64,000 bases of DNA from CAZQYC01 sp964597495 (GTDB lineage Bacteria; Pseudomonadota; Gammaproteobacteria; Steroidobacterales; Steroidobacteraceae): the NCBI GenBank assembly GCA_964597495.1, contig CAZQYC010000002.1:44677-108676 (forward strand), read 5' to 3'. The notes beneath the pieces were generated by a model, which worked only from the letters and a program-made list of their open reading frames with translations, was not told where the DNA came from and did no database searches. This document shows, piece by piece, positions 27,101 to 35,780 of this stretch. How positions within the stretch are numbered: the first letter of the stretch is position 1; every line of letters begins with the position of its first letter. The position numbers and the translations under genes are program-made.

Positions 27101-28612
27101 TCAGCGGTCGGCAAGCCGCGTCGCCATTTCGTTTAAGGATTGAGGTTGCAGGACAGCGCTCCGCCATTCTTTGGGAATGCGTTGCGCGCCGTAAAACGCG
27201 CCGGCAAGCGCGCCGAACGCAGCGCCTGCGCAAATGGGATTGCCGCAAAGATTGGCCGCCAGAATGAGTCCTTCGCGGAAATCCTCCGTGCGGTCGAAGG
27301 CCCATAACACCGTGCTCAACACCGCCAACACATCGCGACCGGACCGCGCCGGCGCGGTCGGACCGCGCCACCAGCCATCGATGGTTTGCGTGACCGGCGG
27401 CTTCAATTTATTGCGGCGAAGTTGTTGCGCGTTATCGCTCTGCTTAAGCGACAGCAACGAATCCTTCTGGACCCCGTTCAGCGCATCGAGCAGCAAGGTC
27501 ACGAATACGCGATTTGCATCCAAAGCAACCGGCGCTTGAATGGTCGTCCGCGCCGCTTCCGCCGCTTCCAGTAATGCGCGGCTCATGCTGTCCGGATAAT
27601 AAAGCGCCACGGCGAGGGTGCGAGCCAACGCATGCGCATCTCGATTTTCCGGATCGTGAGAGCCGGCAAGCGGCTTGCGGGTCCACTGCCACTGCGCAAG
27701 GGCTTTACGCACGTCGGCAGGCACGTCGAGCGGCGTCGCCGTACTCGAATATTTTCCGTCGCGCTGCCACTGGAGATAACGCTCCATTTGATCTTCGGGC
27801 AGTCCGCGATTGCAAGCGAGATAGCTGTCGGCGAGCGCCCACGTCATGGCCGTATTGGACAGCCAAGCGCCGCGCGGAATGTTGTGCGGGCCGCCGCTCG
27901 CCAAGTCGCGCACGAATCCCGCGCCACTCGGCATCGATGCCGTAGCCAGCGGATCGACCGCCACGGTGGCGCCCAGCGCTTCGCCGATCGCCATGCCGAA
28001 CAGCGCGCCGGTATAGCGATCGAGTTTCGCGGAGGTCTGGGCTTGTTCCGAGGTTAGCTTCGGATCGCTCCATTGCCACTTTCGAACGTAGTCGATTTGC
28101 GCTTCGGTTTCCGGCACGCTCGGCCAGGACTTCGAACGCTCCGATTCGCACCACAATTCGTTGAGGCGATCTAGACTCGCTTCGCCGCTCAATCCCAAGC
28201 GTGCGAGGTAGCAACCGACCACGGTGCCGGTACGCCCGATTCCTGCGCGGCAATGCACGTACGCCACGCCCTGTTGCGATAGATGAGCATCGATCGCCTC
28301 CAAAATGGTTTGCATGACTTGCGGCGAATCCGGCACTTTGTGATCGCCGATCGCATGCCGCACGTAGTTGATCGGCTCCGCTCCCGCTGCGTACATCAAC
28401 AAATGTGAGTAGTCGGACACTTCGTCTTCTTCGGTGAGATCGATGAATAGCGTCACGCCGGCCGACAGCAACGCATGCAACCGCTGCGTAGTCGCCGCAA
28501 GCGATCCTCCTCCCGGATGCTCGCCCGCCAACAGCTGGCCGGGCACGACCCAATAGCTATTGGGCAGCGGTGCTTTCTGCGCGGATCGGTTCAAGACGGG
28601 TTGCGATGACAT
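27101..28612 (-). CDS. Dual-specificity phosphatase fused to degenerate ADP-ribosylglycohydrolase
   Basis: A 503-residue two-domain protein. Residues about 15-180 are a Cys-based dual-specificity phosphatase with the P-loop HCRAGIGRTG (120-129, nucleophile Cys121) and an upstream IGDHKVPD that can supply the general-acid Asp. Residues about 197-490 follow the ADP-ribosylglycohydrolase (DraG-like) fold: GALFGMAIGEALG, then PRGAWLSNTAMTWALADS, and LAANLCGNPICAGAAFG with GAFYGAQRIP. The DraG metal-site motifs TDDT and GxDTDT read LSNT (251-254) and CGNPIC (456-461), so the aspartates are gone. Hydrolysis is therefore unlikely; ADP-ribose or nucleotide sensing is possible. Confidence 0.85.
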   Translation of the reverse strand: MSSQPVLNRSAQKAPLPNSYWVVPGQLLAGEHPGGGSLAATTQRLHALLSAGVTLFIDLTEEDEVSDYSHLLMYAAGAEPINYVRHAIGDHKVPDSPQVMQTILEAIDAHLSQQGVAYVHCRAGIGRTGTVVGCYLARLGLSGEASLDRLNELWCESERSKSWPSVPETEAQIDYVRKWQWSDPKLTSEQAQTSAKLDRYTGALFGMAIGEALGATVAVDPLATASMPSGAGFVRDLASGGPHNIPRGAWLSNTAMTWALADSYLACNRGLPEDQMERYLQWQRDGKYSSTATPLDVPADVRKALAQWQWTRKPLAGSHDPENRDAHALARTLAVALYYPDSMSRALLEAAEAARTTIQAPVALDANRVFVTLLLDALNGVQKDSLLSLKQSDNAQQLRRNKLKPPVTQTIDGWWRGPTAPARSGRDVLAVLSTVLWAFDRTEDFREGLILAANLCGNPICAGAAFGALAGAFYGAQRIPKEWRSAVLQPQSLNEMATRLADR

Positions 28613-28829
28613 GCGGACGGGTTAAGTGAAAGACAAGGATATAGAACGTCGACCTTCAGGTATAGGATGTAATTTCAAAGCATTACTGTCGTTGCGCCGC
28701 TCATCAAATACCGGTTAAGCAATCTTTCAACCCATCGGTTCGCTCTAATAGAACCGAAGTATCGGCCGAATTGTCCGCGGCTCAATGGTTCAAGTGGTGG
28801 TCCCAGTGATTTAACCTCGCGAAATCGGC
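28613..28829. other. Intergenic region, no gene seen
   Basis: This 217 bp gap lies between the phosphatase-fusion start and the end of the SWIM gene, both on the minus strand. It should hold the promoter of the phosphatase fusion. I looked for a tRNA and small coding sequence and saw none. There is a short imperfect inverted repeat (GGTTCGCTC with GAACCGAAG) near 28738-28760 of no clear role. Confidence 0.3.
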
Positions 28830-29795
28830 TCAATCCTTAAGTCTCCTTTTCCGTCCGCCCTTAAGACTTGGCCGCAGTTTGGCAGCAGGAATAACCGGCA
28901 TGTCGACTCGCAATCCCAGAGCTATGTCGCGTGCCAGCTTCCCGGCCTCCCGATACAACCCCAGCAAGCGGTCGTAAGGCATGTCTTCGTGCGGCCACGA
29001 CGGCGGCGCACCCAGATGACTTAAGAGCGTATAGCTTGCAGTCGGCGCTTCGATGGAAAACTGTAGGCGCGGAATAGTGGACCACCGCTCGAATTCTTCA
29101 GGCGAATGCCGTGTTAAGTCGATCGACGTCGGACGCTCGCGTCGACTGCCCCGCTTTGCCGCCTTAGCGACGTTGGCGGCCAATTGATCGTCCGGCAAAC
29201 CCGAACGGAGCGCGCTCAGCGCTCCTAAAACTTGCTGCCTGGTTCGGCCGCGAAGTTCGAACAACAGGAATGGATCTTTATCGAACGCTTCGCCCAGCAC
29301 ATAGTGCACGGCGGCAACATGTTTACAGGGATTTGCCCAGTCCGGACACGAGCAATCGGTCTCGATCTCGCGCTGCTTGAGCGGAAACAGACTGTGACCG
29401 GCCGCACGAAACGCCTGTTCGATTTCGTGCGGCATTTGTCCCGCCAAAAGCTCGGCGGCAAAAACGGCCTGCCGGCTCATCGCGTCGATGGCCTTTTTCC
29501 AAGAGGCCGGCGGCATCATGGCGACCCGCAGCGAAACGTCGTAGAGCTCGTTATCGGAACCGGTCACCTGCGCGCTCACGAGACCCGGTTCGATTTGCAA
29601 ATCGCGGACTCGCCCCGCCCGCGCATAGGCTCTGCCGCGACCCAAGCGATTGATGTAGTCGCGCGACATGCGCTCGAGCGCTTCGATCCATTTTTGTCCC
29701 CACCAGGTGGCGCCGATCGAGCGCACTTTGATCCCGCGTTTGACAGGCGTCTCAGCAGGCATCTTCAGGTGCAGCTTGCCGCGGCGTTCGCTCAT
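28830..29795 (-). CDS. SWIM zinc-finger protein, SNF2-associated
   Basis: A 321-residue protein with a SWIM zinc finger at residues 148-159: CSCPDWANPCKH, matching C-x-C-x6-C-x-H. The N-terminal GATWWGQKWIEALERM is shared by SWIM proteins that travel with SNF2-family helicases. SWIM fingers bind nucleic acid or protein. The start codon overlaps the stop of the upstream SNF2 helicase gene by 4 bp, so the two are co-translated and probably act together. A second, unrelated-looking SWIM protein is encoded 6 kb away at 35781. Confidence 0.88.
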   Translation of the reverse strand: MSERRGKLHLKMPAETPVKRGIKVRSIGATWWGQKWIEALERMSRDYINRLGRGRAYARAGRVRDLQIEPGLVSAQVTGSDNELYDVSLRVAMMPPASWKKAIDAMSRQAVFAAELLAGQMPHEIEQAFRAAGHSLFPLKQREIETDCSCPDWANPCKHVAAVHYVLGEAFDKDPFLLFELRGRTRQQVLGALSALRSGLPDDQLAANVAKAAKRGSRRERPTSIDLTRHSPEEFERWSTIPRLQFSIEAPTASYTLLSHLGAPPSWPHEDMPYDRLLGLYREAGKLARDIALGLRVDMPVIPAAKLRPSLKGGRKRRLKD

Positions 29796-32700
29796 CGAGC
29801 CTCCGCGTCGGAATCGGCCGCCGCATCGCTCGACGCGTCGTTATCGATGACGGCACCAGGCGACAACGCGAACAATTCGCGCAGCTCGACATTGCCGAGT
29901 TCGGTAACCCATTGCTCGCCTGCGCCGACAATGCGCGCCGCAAGATCGCGCTTCGACTTGAGCATGGCATCGATCTTTTCTTCAATCGTGCCCGCGCAGA
30001 GAAACTTGTGGACTTGAACTCGGTACTGCTGCCCGATGCGATAGGCGCGGTCGGTCGCTTGATCTTCCACGGCGGGATTCCACCAGCGATCGAAGTGGAA
30101 GACATGAGTTGCGGCAGTCAAATTTAACCCGGTTCCTCCTGCCTTCACGGAAAGCACGAAAATACGCGGTGCGGCGCCGGTTTCTTGGAAACGTTTGACC
30201 ATGATGTCGCGCTGCTCGCGAGGCGTCCCACCGTGCAAGAAGAGCACCTCGGTGTTAAGCGCCCGTTTAAGCTCCTGCAGAAGCCGATCGCCCATTTCCC
30301 GGTATTGAGTGAATACCAGTGCGCGCTCGCCGGTCGCGGTTACTTCCTCGAGCATCTCGACCAGACGCTGCAATTTTCCGGAACGCTGCGCCAACGGTCC
30401 CGCTTCGCCCAAATAGTGCGCAGGGTGATTGCAGATTTGCTTCAATGACGTGATCAACGCAAGCACGTGACCGCGGCGCTCGATGCCTTCGGCGTTTTCG
30501 ATGGCTTCCATGGCCAAGTCGACGGCGCTTTGATAAAGCGATGCCTGCTCGCGGGTCAACGTGCAGTGAACGTCCATCTCCTGTTTAGCCGGCAAATCCT
30601 GTATGACGGCCGGGTCGGTCTTGACCCGACGCAGCAGCAAAGGCCGAACGACTCGCTTTAGCCGCTCCGCCACGTCCTCGCGGCCGAACCGCTCGATCGG
30701 CACGGCAATTTCGCGCTGAAAGGTCGCGAGCGGACCCAGCAACCCGGGGTTCAAGAATTCGAAAATCGACCATAGTTCCGACAGCCGATTCTCGATCGGC
30801 GTGCCGGTCAACGCGATACGCATGCCCGCGTGCAACGAACGAACGACACGCGCAGTGCGGGATTCCGGATTCTTGATATTTTGCGCTTCGTCCAGCGCAA
30901 TCACCGCCCAATCGACTTCGCTCAACATGGCTGCATCACGACGCAGCACTCCATAAGAAGTCACGACCACGGTAGCGGACGACAGCGTTGCAAAGTGCGC
31001 CGCAGCGCGCGCGCGCTCGATGCCATAGTGCTGAACGACGCTCAGCGACGGCGCGAAACGAGTCACCTCATGACGCCAATTGCCGATCACGGAAGTCGGA
31101 CACACGAGTAAAACCGCGCGGGGATCATCGGCCTCGCATTCGCGGCGATGCAATAGGAAGGCGAGCAACTGAATGGTTTTCCCCAACCCCATGTCGTCGG
31201 CCAAGCAAGCGCCCAAGCCCAGGCGCGACATTTGCGCTAGCCACGCAAGCCCGCGCTCCTGGTACGGCCGCATGGCGCCGCAAAACCCGGACGGCGTTTT
31301 TATCGGCAGCGACGACGGCGGAGCGCGCAGCTGCTCCATGACTTGCGCAAGCTGCCCTTCGGTCGTGACTTCCACGGGCAGTGTCGTATTGGGCTGCGCG
31401 AGATCTGCACCCAACGCAGCTGCCAACGCGGCGGTCGCGCTCAGCGTCGATCCCGACCGCGTGAGCAAGCGCGTAGCTTGCTCGAGCTCCGCGCCATCGA
31501 CGGCCACCCACTGTCCGCGATAGCGCACAAGCGGTGCCTTCAACGCAGCAAGCTCCTTGAGTTGCTCGAGCGCCAACGTCTCGCCGCCGAGTTCGGCTTC
31601 AAAGCGGAACGACAGAACTTCCCGCATCGACAGCGGCGATTTTCCGTCCGAGCTTCCGCGGCCGCTCCGCGAACCGATGCGCATGCGCATGCGCAAACGG
31701 CGTTGTCCGCTGCGCATCAAGTCCGGCGGAATGATCACGTCCATACCGGCCTCCATCAAAGCAGGCACGGCATCCGACAAAAATTTCCAAGCCTGCTCCG
31801 AGGTCAATTCAACGCCGTCGGGCTTGGCTTGATGGAGACTCTGCTCGATAGGCGGAAAAATCCGTCCCGCCACGCTCAAACTTTGCAGCAGCCGCTCTTC
31901 CGCCACTCGCTGCGTGCACTTGATCTGCGACACCGATTTTTTTCTTGCCGCAAAAACGTCGGCGGCGCTGATTTGCAAACTAACGTCGCTTGCCGCCTGC
32001 AACAGGTACTCCAAGTGAAAGCGCTGCGACGAATCGGCAGTATCGCGATCGGGCATTGCCAAACGGAAGCAGACGCGCGGCGCACTCGTATCGGCGCCCA
32101 GCGCCGGCCGCGCCCATGCCTCAAGGTCATCAAGTAACGAACGTTCTTGGAAGCCCTCGGCTACAAACTGCGCGCTGCCTCCCGTGAGGGCGGCCGTAAA
32201 CCGCTTCGACCAGGACTCACCCGCGTGATCCCGATGAACGCGCCTTTCGGCCATGAGATGCGCAGCCCGCACCAAGGAATCGGCCGACATATCCAAAAAC
32301 GTGTGCAGCAGTTGCTCGGCCGGCCAAATGTGAATGCCGCGCTTGCCCGCCTTTGCGATCGGAACGGCATGCGCTGCCAACGGAAACGACTTCGCAAGCG
32401 TCGCAAGCCGATCTTGATCCTCGCGCAACTCCAGCGACACGCTCGAGCGCGCTTCGGATTCCGCACCCTCGTGAATAATCCGCGGCACGATGCGTTCGCG
32501 CGCCGTGAGGTCCAGCGCAAGTTTTGCCGCCAGACTCCACGCCGCCAGCGACGGGGCGAGAACGTGAAATTCCGTTGCGCTGATTCCGGCCAGAGGCGGT
32601 AATGCGGCGAGCAAGGGCACCGCGATGCCGTGGATGTCGCGGATCCGCAATAACTCATCGGGTAATTTTTCGGTCGCGGGCGCTCCATAACGCCCAAGCA

Positions 32701-32848
32701 GACTCGCTCCCGCCTCCTCACCCCAAACAAAGAATCGCGGCGCATGGCGGTCGGGAATGAAAGTGACATGCAGCGAGGCGCCGGATGCGAAACCCGAAGG
32801 CTCATCCGGCAAAACGTCAATCTCCTGCGTGGGCGAATCCAAATTCAT
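29792..32848 (-). CDS. SNF2-family DEAD/DEAH-box helicase
   Basis: A 1018-residue protein. The C-terminal half is a full SNF2 ATPase: LADDMGLGKT (Walker A, near residue 550), IALDEAQNIKN (DEAQ Walker B), TGTPIENRLSELWSIFEFL, and in lobe 2 RALVFTQYREMG and DRAYRIGQ (motif VI, near residue 935). The first 500 or so residues are a family-specific bacterial SNF2 N-terminal region. The frame is open to 32935, but ATG 32848 begins at the conserved part. Such proteins translocate on double-stranded DNA; a role in repair or anti-phage defence is possible but not shown. Confidence 0.92.
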   Translation of the reverse strand: MNLDSPTQEIDVLPDEPSGFASGASLHVTFIPDRHAPRFFVWGEEAGASLLGRYGAPATEKLPDELLRIRDIHGIAVPLLAALPPLAGISATEFHVLAPSLAAWSLAAKLALDLTARERIVPRIIHEGAESEARSSVSLELREDQDRLATLAKSFPLAAHAVPIAKAGKRGIHIWPAEQLLHTFLDMSADSLVRAAHLMAERRVHRDHAGESWSKRFTAALTGGSAQFVAEGFQERSLLDDLEAWARPALGADTSAPRVCFRLAMPDRDTADSSQRFHLEYLLQAASDVSLQISAADVFAARKKSVSQIKCTQRVAEERLLQSLSVAGRIFPPIEQSLHQAKPDGVELTSEQAWKFLSDAVPALMEAGMDVIIPPDLMRSGQRRLRMRMRIGSRSGRGSSDGKSPLSMREVLSFRFEAELGGETLALEQLKELAALKAPLVRYRGQWVAVDGAELEQATRLLTRSGSTLSATAALAAALGADLAQPNTTLPVEVTTEGQLAQVMEQLRAPPSSLPIKTPSGFCGAMRPYQERGLAWLAQMSRLGLGACLADDMGLGKTIQLLAFLLHRRECEADDPRAVLLVCPTSVIGNWRHEVTRFAPSLSVVQHYGIERARAAAHFATLSSATVVVTSYGVLRRDAAMLSEVDWAVIALDEAQNIKNPESRTARVVRSLHAGMRIALTGTPIENRLSELWSIFEFLNPGLLGPLATFQREIAVPIERFGREDVAERLKRVVRPLLLRRVKTDPAVIQDLPAKQEMDVHCTLTREQASLYQSAVDLAMEAIENAEGIERRGHVLALITSLKQICNHPAHYLGEAGPLAQRSGKLQRLVEMLEEVTATGERALVFTQYREMGDRLLQELKRALNTEVLFLHGGTPREQRDIMVKRFQETGAAPRIFVLSVKAGGTGLNLTAATHVFHFDRWWNPAVEDQATDRAYRIGQQYRVQVHKFLCAGTIEEKIDAMLKSKRDLAARIVGAGEQWVTELGNVELRELFALSPGAVIDNDASSDAAADSDAEAR

Positions 32849-33141
32849 GTGCGCAATGTGCGGCCGACCGAAAGGCGGAGTACTCCAACTCGATATTGTG
32901 CCGGAGAAAATTGAATCCTTCGAGCACGAAGTCATCCCCGGATGAGATTTAAGATGCGCTTAAATGGATGCATCCGCGCAACCGCTTAGAGAGCACTTAC
33001 GTGATATACCGGGTGTACACTCCGTGATTTGACTACGCTTGCCTTCCATTGCTCCCGTTTTCATTTTCGATCGCCGACGTTTCGACTACCCAGGCAATCG
33101 CCCAGACAATCACCCAGACAACCGCCTAGAGTATCAAGGCC
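32849..33141. other. Divergent intergenic region with 12-bp tandem repeat
   Basis: About 290 bp separate the divergent SNF2 helicase and symporter genes, so promoters in both directions are expected. The right end, 33089-33136, is four imperfect 12-bp tandem units (CCCAGGCAATCG, CCCAGACAATCA, CCCAGACAACCG, CCTAGAGTATCA) that end only 5 bp before the symporter ATG and therefore occupy its ribosome-binding region. No convincing Shine-Dalgarno sequence is visible there. Confidence 0.5.
33089..33136. repeat. 12-bp imperfect tandem repeat, four units
   Basis: Units at 33089-33100, 33101-33112, 33113-33124 and 33125-33136. The middle two share CCCAGACAA; the outer units have diverged. Such arrays can change length by slippage. 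Here it lies in the leader of the symporter gene, where unit number would change the spacing to the start codon. Confidence 0.7.
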
Positions 33142-34380
33142 ATGCCATCGAACCGACTAACCACTTTCATCTTAGTTGGCATGGTGCTGGGCATTGCCAG
33201 CGGCTACGTCGTCTTTACCCACCATCACGCTGCCGCTGTCGGGTTCGCAGACTTTACCTCGATACTACCCACGATCTTTCTGCGCTTAATCAAGATGATC
33301 ATTGCCCCTCTGGTCATCGCCACATTGACCGTCGGCATCGCAAAAATGGGCGATATCGCCACCGTCGGCCGCGTCGGCGGCAAGGCGCTCGGCTGGTTCC
33401 TGTTCGCCTCGCTCATTTCGCTGACGCTCGGCTTGGTTCTGGTCTCTATCTTTGAACCAGGAAAGGCGATGCATCTGCCGCTTCCCGAAGCGAATGCGAC
33501 CTCCGGGATCGAGGCCAACGCGCTCTCTCTTCAGGGATTCGTCACGCACACCATCCCGAGCAGCATTGCTGACGCGATGGCGCGCAACGAGATTCTGCAG
33601 ATCGTGGTGTTCTCGCTGTTCTTTGGCGCGGCGATGGCGGCGCTAGGCGAGCGCGTTCGCGCCGTCGTCGACATGCTCGATTCGATCTCGCAGATCATGC
33701 TGAAAGTCACCGGCTACGTCATGCTGTTCGCGCCTCTCGCCGTCTTCGGTGCACTGGCAAGCACGGTCGCCAAGAACGGACTCGACATCATTCGCGTCTA
33801 CGGCATCTTCATGGGCGAGTTCTATTTGAGCATGGGCATACTGTGGTGCGTACTCATCGCGCTGGGCGGCTTGGTGATCGGAAGATCGGTGCTGCAGTTG
33901 ATTCGCCGAGTACGAAGCCCCTTGCTGCTTGCCTTCTCGACGGCCAGTTCGGAGGCGGCTTATCCAAAGACGCTGGAAGAAGTGGAACGTTTCGGCTGCA
34001 GCAATCGCGTCGCGAGCTTCGTGCTGCCGATGGGATACTCCTTCAATCTCGACGGGTCGATGCTCTATTGCACCTTCGCCGTCATGTTCATCGCGCAGGT
34101 GTACGGCATCGACCTCACTCTCGGCCAACAAATCTCCATGCTGGCGATTTTGATGCTCACGTCCAAAGGCATTGCGGGCGTACCCCGCGCGTCATTGGTG
34201 GTCATCGCCGCGACGCTGGCGCAATTCAATATTCCCGAGGCGGGTCTATTGCTCCTGCTAGGTATCGATCATTTCTTGGACATGGGACGATCCGCCACCA
34301 ATGTCATCGGCAACAGCATTGCGACGGCAGTGGTATCGAAGTGGGAAGGCGAATTGAAACGCGAAGAGCAAGTTAGCTGA
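33142..34380 (+). CDS. Dicarboxylate/amino acid:cation symporter
   Basis: A 412-residue inner-membrane transporter of the DAACS (GltP/DctA) family, which couples uptake of glutamate, aspartate or C4-dicarboxylates to protons or sodium. It has eight or so hydrophobic segments, LRLIKMIIAPLVIATLTVGI early on, LLLAFSTASSEAAYPKTLEE (the serine-rich re-entrant loop HP1), SYSFNLDGSM-like GYSFNLDGSMLY (NMDGT-type motif, here NLDGS), and ASLVVIAATLAQFNIPEAGL (HP2). The substrate cannot be read from sequence alone. It is followed by a serine hydrolase gene 76 bp downstream. Confidence 0.92.
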   Translation: MPSNRLTTFILVGMVLGIASGYVVFTHHHAAAVGFADFTSILPTIFLRLIKMIIAPLVIATLTVGIAKMGDIATVGRVGGKALGWFLFASLISLTLGLVLVSIFEPGKAMHLPLPEANATSGIEANALSLQGFVTHTIPSSIADAMARNEILQIVVFSLFFGAAMAALGERVRAVVDMLDSISQIMLKVTGYVMLFAPLAVFGALASTVAKNGLDIIRVYGIFMGEFYLSMGILWCVLIALGGLVIGRSVLQLIRRVRSPLLLAFSTASSEAAYPKTLEEVERFGCSNRVASFVLPMGYSFNLDGSMLYCTFAVMFIAQVYGIDLTLGQQISMLAILMLTSKGIAGVPRASLVVIAATLAQFNIPEAGLLLLLGIDHFLDMGRSATNVIGNSIATAVVSKWEGELKREEQVS

Positions 34381-34456
34381 TCAAGACATTGCGGAAGCGG
34401 ACTTGATCAGCGCTTACCTAGCAACTAAAAACTGGTCGAACGTCTTGGGGAAATCA

Positions 34457-35713
34457 ATGCATAAATTCATCGTCGTCATTAGCCTGCTCGCAGCGGATGC
34501 GATTGCAGCCACGCCGGACAGCGGTTTACCGCGCGTAGCGCCGGAAAAAGTCGGGATGTCGAGCGAGCGGCTGGGGCGAATTGCGCCCGCCATGCAGAAA
34601 TACATCGATCAACAATTGGTGCCGGGTGCGGTGACCATCGTCGCGCGGAACGGCAAAGTCGTCTATTTCGAAGCGCAAGGTTATCTCGACGCTGAAAACA
34701 AAGTGCCGATGCGCAAAGACGCGCTATTCCGCATCGCGTCGATGACCAAGCCGATTACCTCGGTTGCACTGATGATGCTTTGGGAAGAAGGCAAGTTTCA
34801 ATTGACCGACCCGGTTGAAAAATTTCTGCCGGAGTTCAAAAACCAAAAAGTAAACAGTAACGGAGACGCCAGCAACAGCACCGGCACGCTCCTTCCGGTT
34901 AAACGTCCCGCCACGATACGCGACATGCTGACGCACACGGCCGGATTGGCGAATAGCTATCGCGGCAACAAGGCCTACTACGATGAGATCGCGGCGGTGC
35001 GTGCGGACGATACGACCGAAAGCTTGATCAAGCGCCTCGCTGCGCTACCGCTCATTTATCAACCGGGCGAAGAGTGGCAGTATTCGGCCGCCACCGACGT
35101 GGTGGGTCGGCTGGTGGAAGTCATCTCTGGGCAAACCCTTGACGAGTTCTTCAAGCAGCGCATTTTCAAGCCGCTGCAAATGAACGACACGCATTTCTTT
35201 CTGGACGACACGCAAGGCGGCCGTCTGACCGCCCAATACACGCCCGGCGAGAACAATAAGATCCAACTGCAGGACCCTGCTTCCGACAAGAGCCGCTGGA
35301 TCACGGGCAACAAAAAAGTATTTCGCGGCGCAGGCGGACTCATTTCCACGGCGCACGACTACATTCGCTTTCAACAAATGGTGGAGAACGGCGGCGAGCT
35401 AGACGGCGTTCGCTTACTCTCGCCGCTTACCGTATCGCTCATGCTGGAGAATCACACCGGCACGCTACCGCTTTGGCTGGCAGGACCCGGCATGGGTTTC
35501 GGTCTCGGTTACGCGGTCGTCGTAGATCGCGGTTTGGCGGGTTCGGTGTTTCCGCTGGGCACTGCGATGTGGGGCGGCGCGTATTGCACGCTATCGTGGG
35601 TGGATCGACAGGAAAAAGTAGTCGCCGCCGTGTTTACCCAAGTACGGCCTTACAATCACATCAATATCCGCCAGGATTTCGAGAGCACCGTCTATCAAGC
35701 GATTGTGAAATAG
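34457..35713 (+). CDS. Secreted beta-lactamase-family serine hydrolase
   Basis: A 418-residue class C beta-lactamase-like hydrolase/esterase. A signal peptide (MHKFIVVISLLAADAIAAT) directs it to the periplasm. The nucleophile motif is RIASMTKPIT (SxxK), the tyrosine motif is WQYSAATDVV (YSA replacing YxN), and the third motif region is WGGAYCTLSW (GGA instead of KTG/HTG), as in carboxylesterase and D-aminopeptidase relatives rather than true AmpC. ATG 34457 is chosen over the upstream 34403 because it gives the signal peptide and follows a GGGG-containing ribosome-binding site. Confidence 0.87.
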   Translation: MHKFIVVISLLAADAIAATPDSGLPRVAPEKVGMSSERLGRIAPAMQKYIDQQLVPGAVTIVARNGKVVYFEAQGYLDAENKVPMRKDALFRIASMTKPITSVALMMLWEEGKFQLTDPVEKFLPEFKNQKVNSNGDASNSTGTLLPVKRPATIRDMLTHTAGLANSYRGNKAYYDEIAAVRADDTTESLIKRLAALPLIYQPGEEWQYSAATDVVGRLVEVISGQTLDEFFKQRIFKPLQMNDTHFFLDDTQGGRLTAQYTPGENNKIQLQDPASDKSRWITGNKKVFRGAGGLISTAHDYIRFQQMVENGGELDGVRLLSPLTVSLMLENHTGTLPLWLAGPGMGFGLGYAVVVDRGLAGSVFPLGTAMWGGAYCTLSWVDRQEKVVAAVFTQVRPYNHINIRQDFESTVYQAIVK

Positions 35714-35780
35714 CATGTGCGAACTAGCGTGAGCGCTTATTATTGGAACGGCCGGATGCACTTCCTAGTAAAAGAAATCT

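Noticed and set aside
28613..28829. Possible tRNA upstream of the phosphatase fusion
   Set aside because: A GGTTCAA-like T-loop string is present, but no acceptor stem, D-arm or anticodon arm can be formed around it.
33089..33136. Possible CRISPR array
   Set aside because: Units are only 12 bp, directly adjacent and without spacers, and there are no cas genes.
34457..35713. True AmpC beta-lactamase resistance gene
   Set aside because: The YxN and KTG motifs of AmpC are replaced by YSA and GGA, so it belongs to the wider serine-hydrolase family and resistance should not be inferred.
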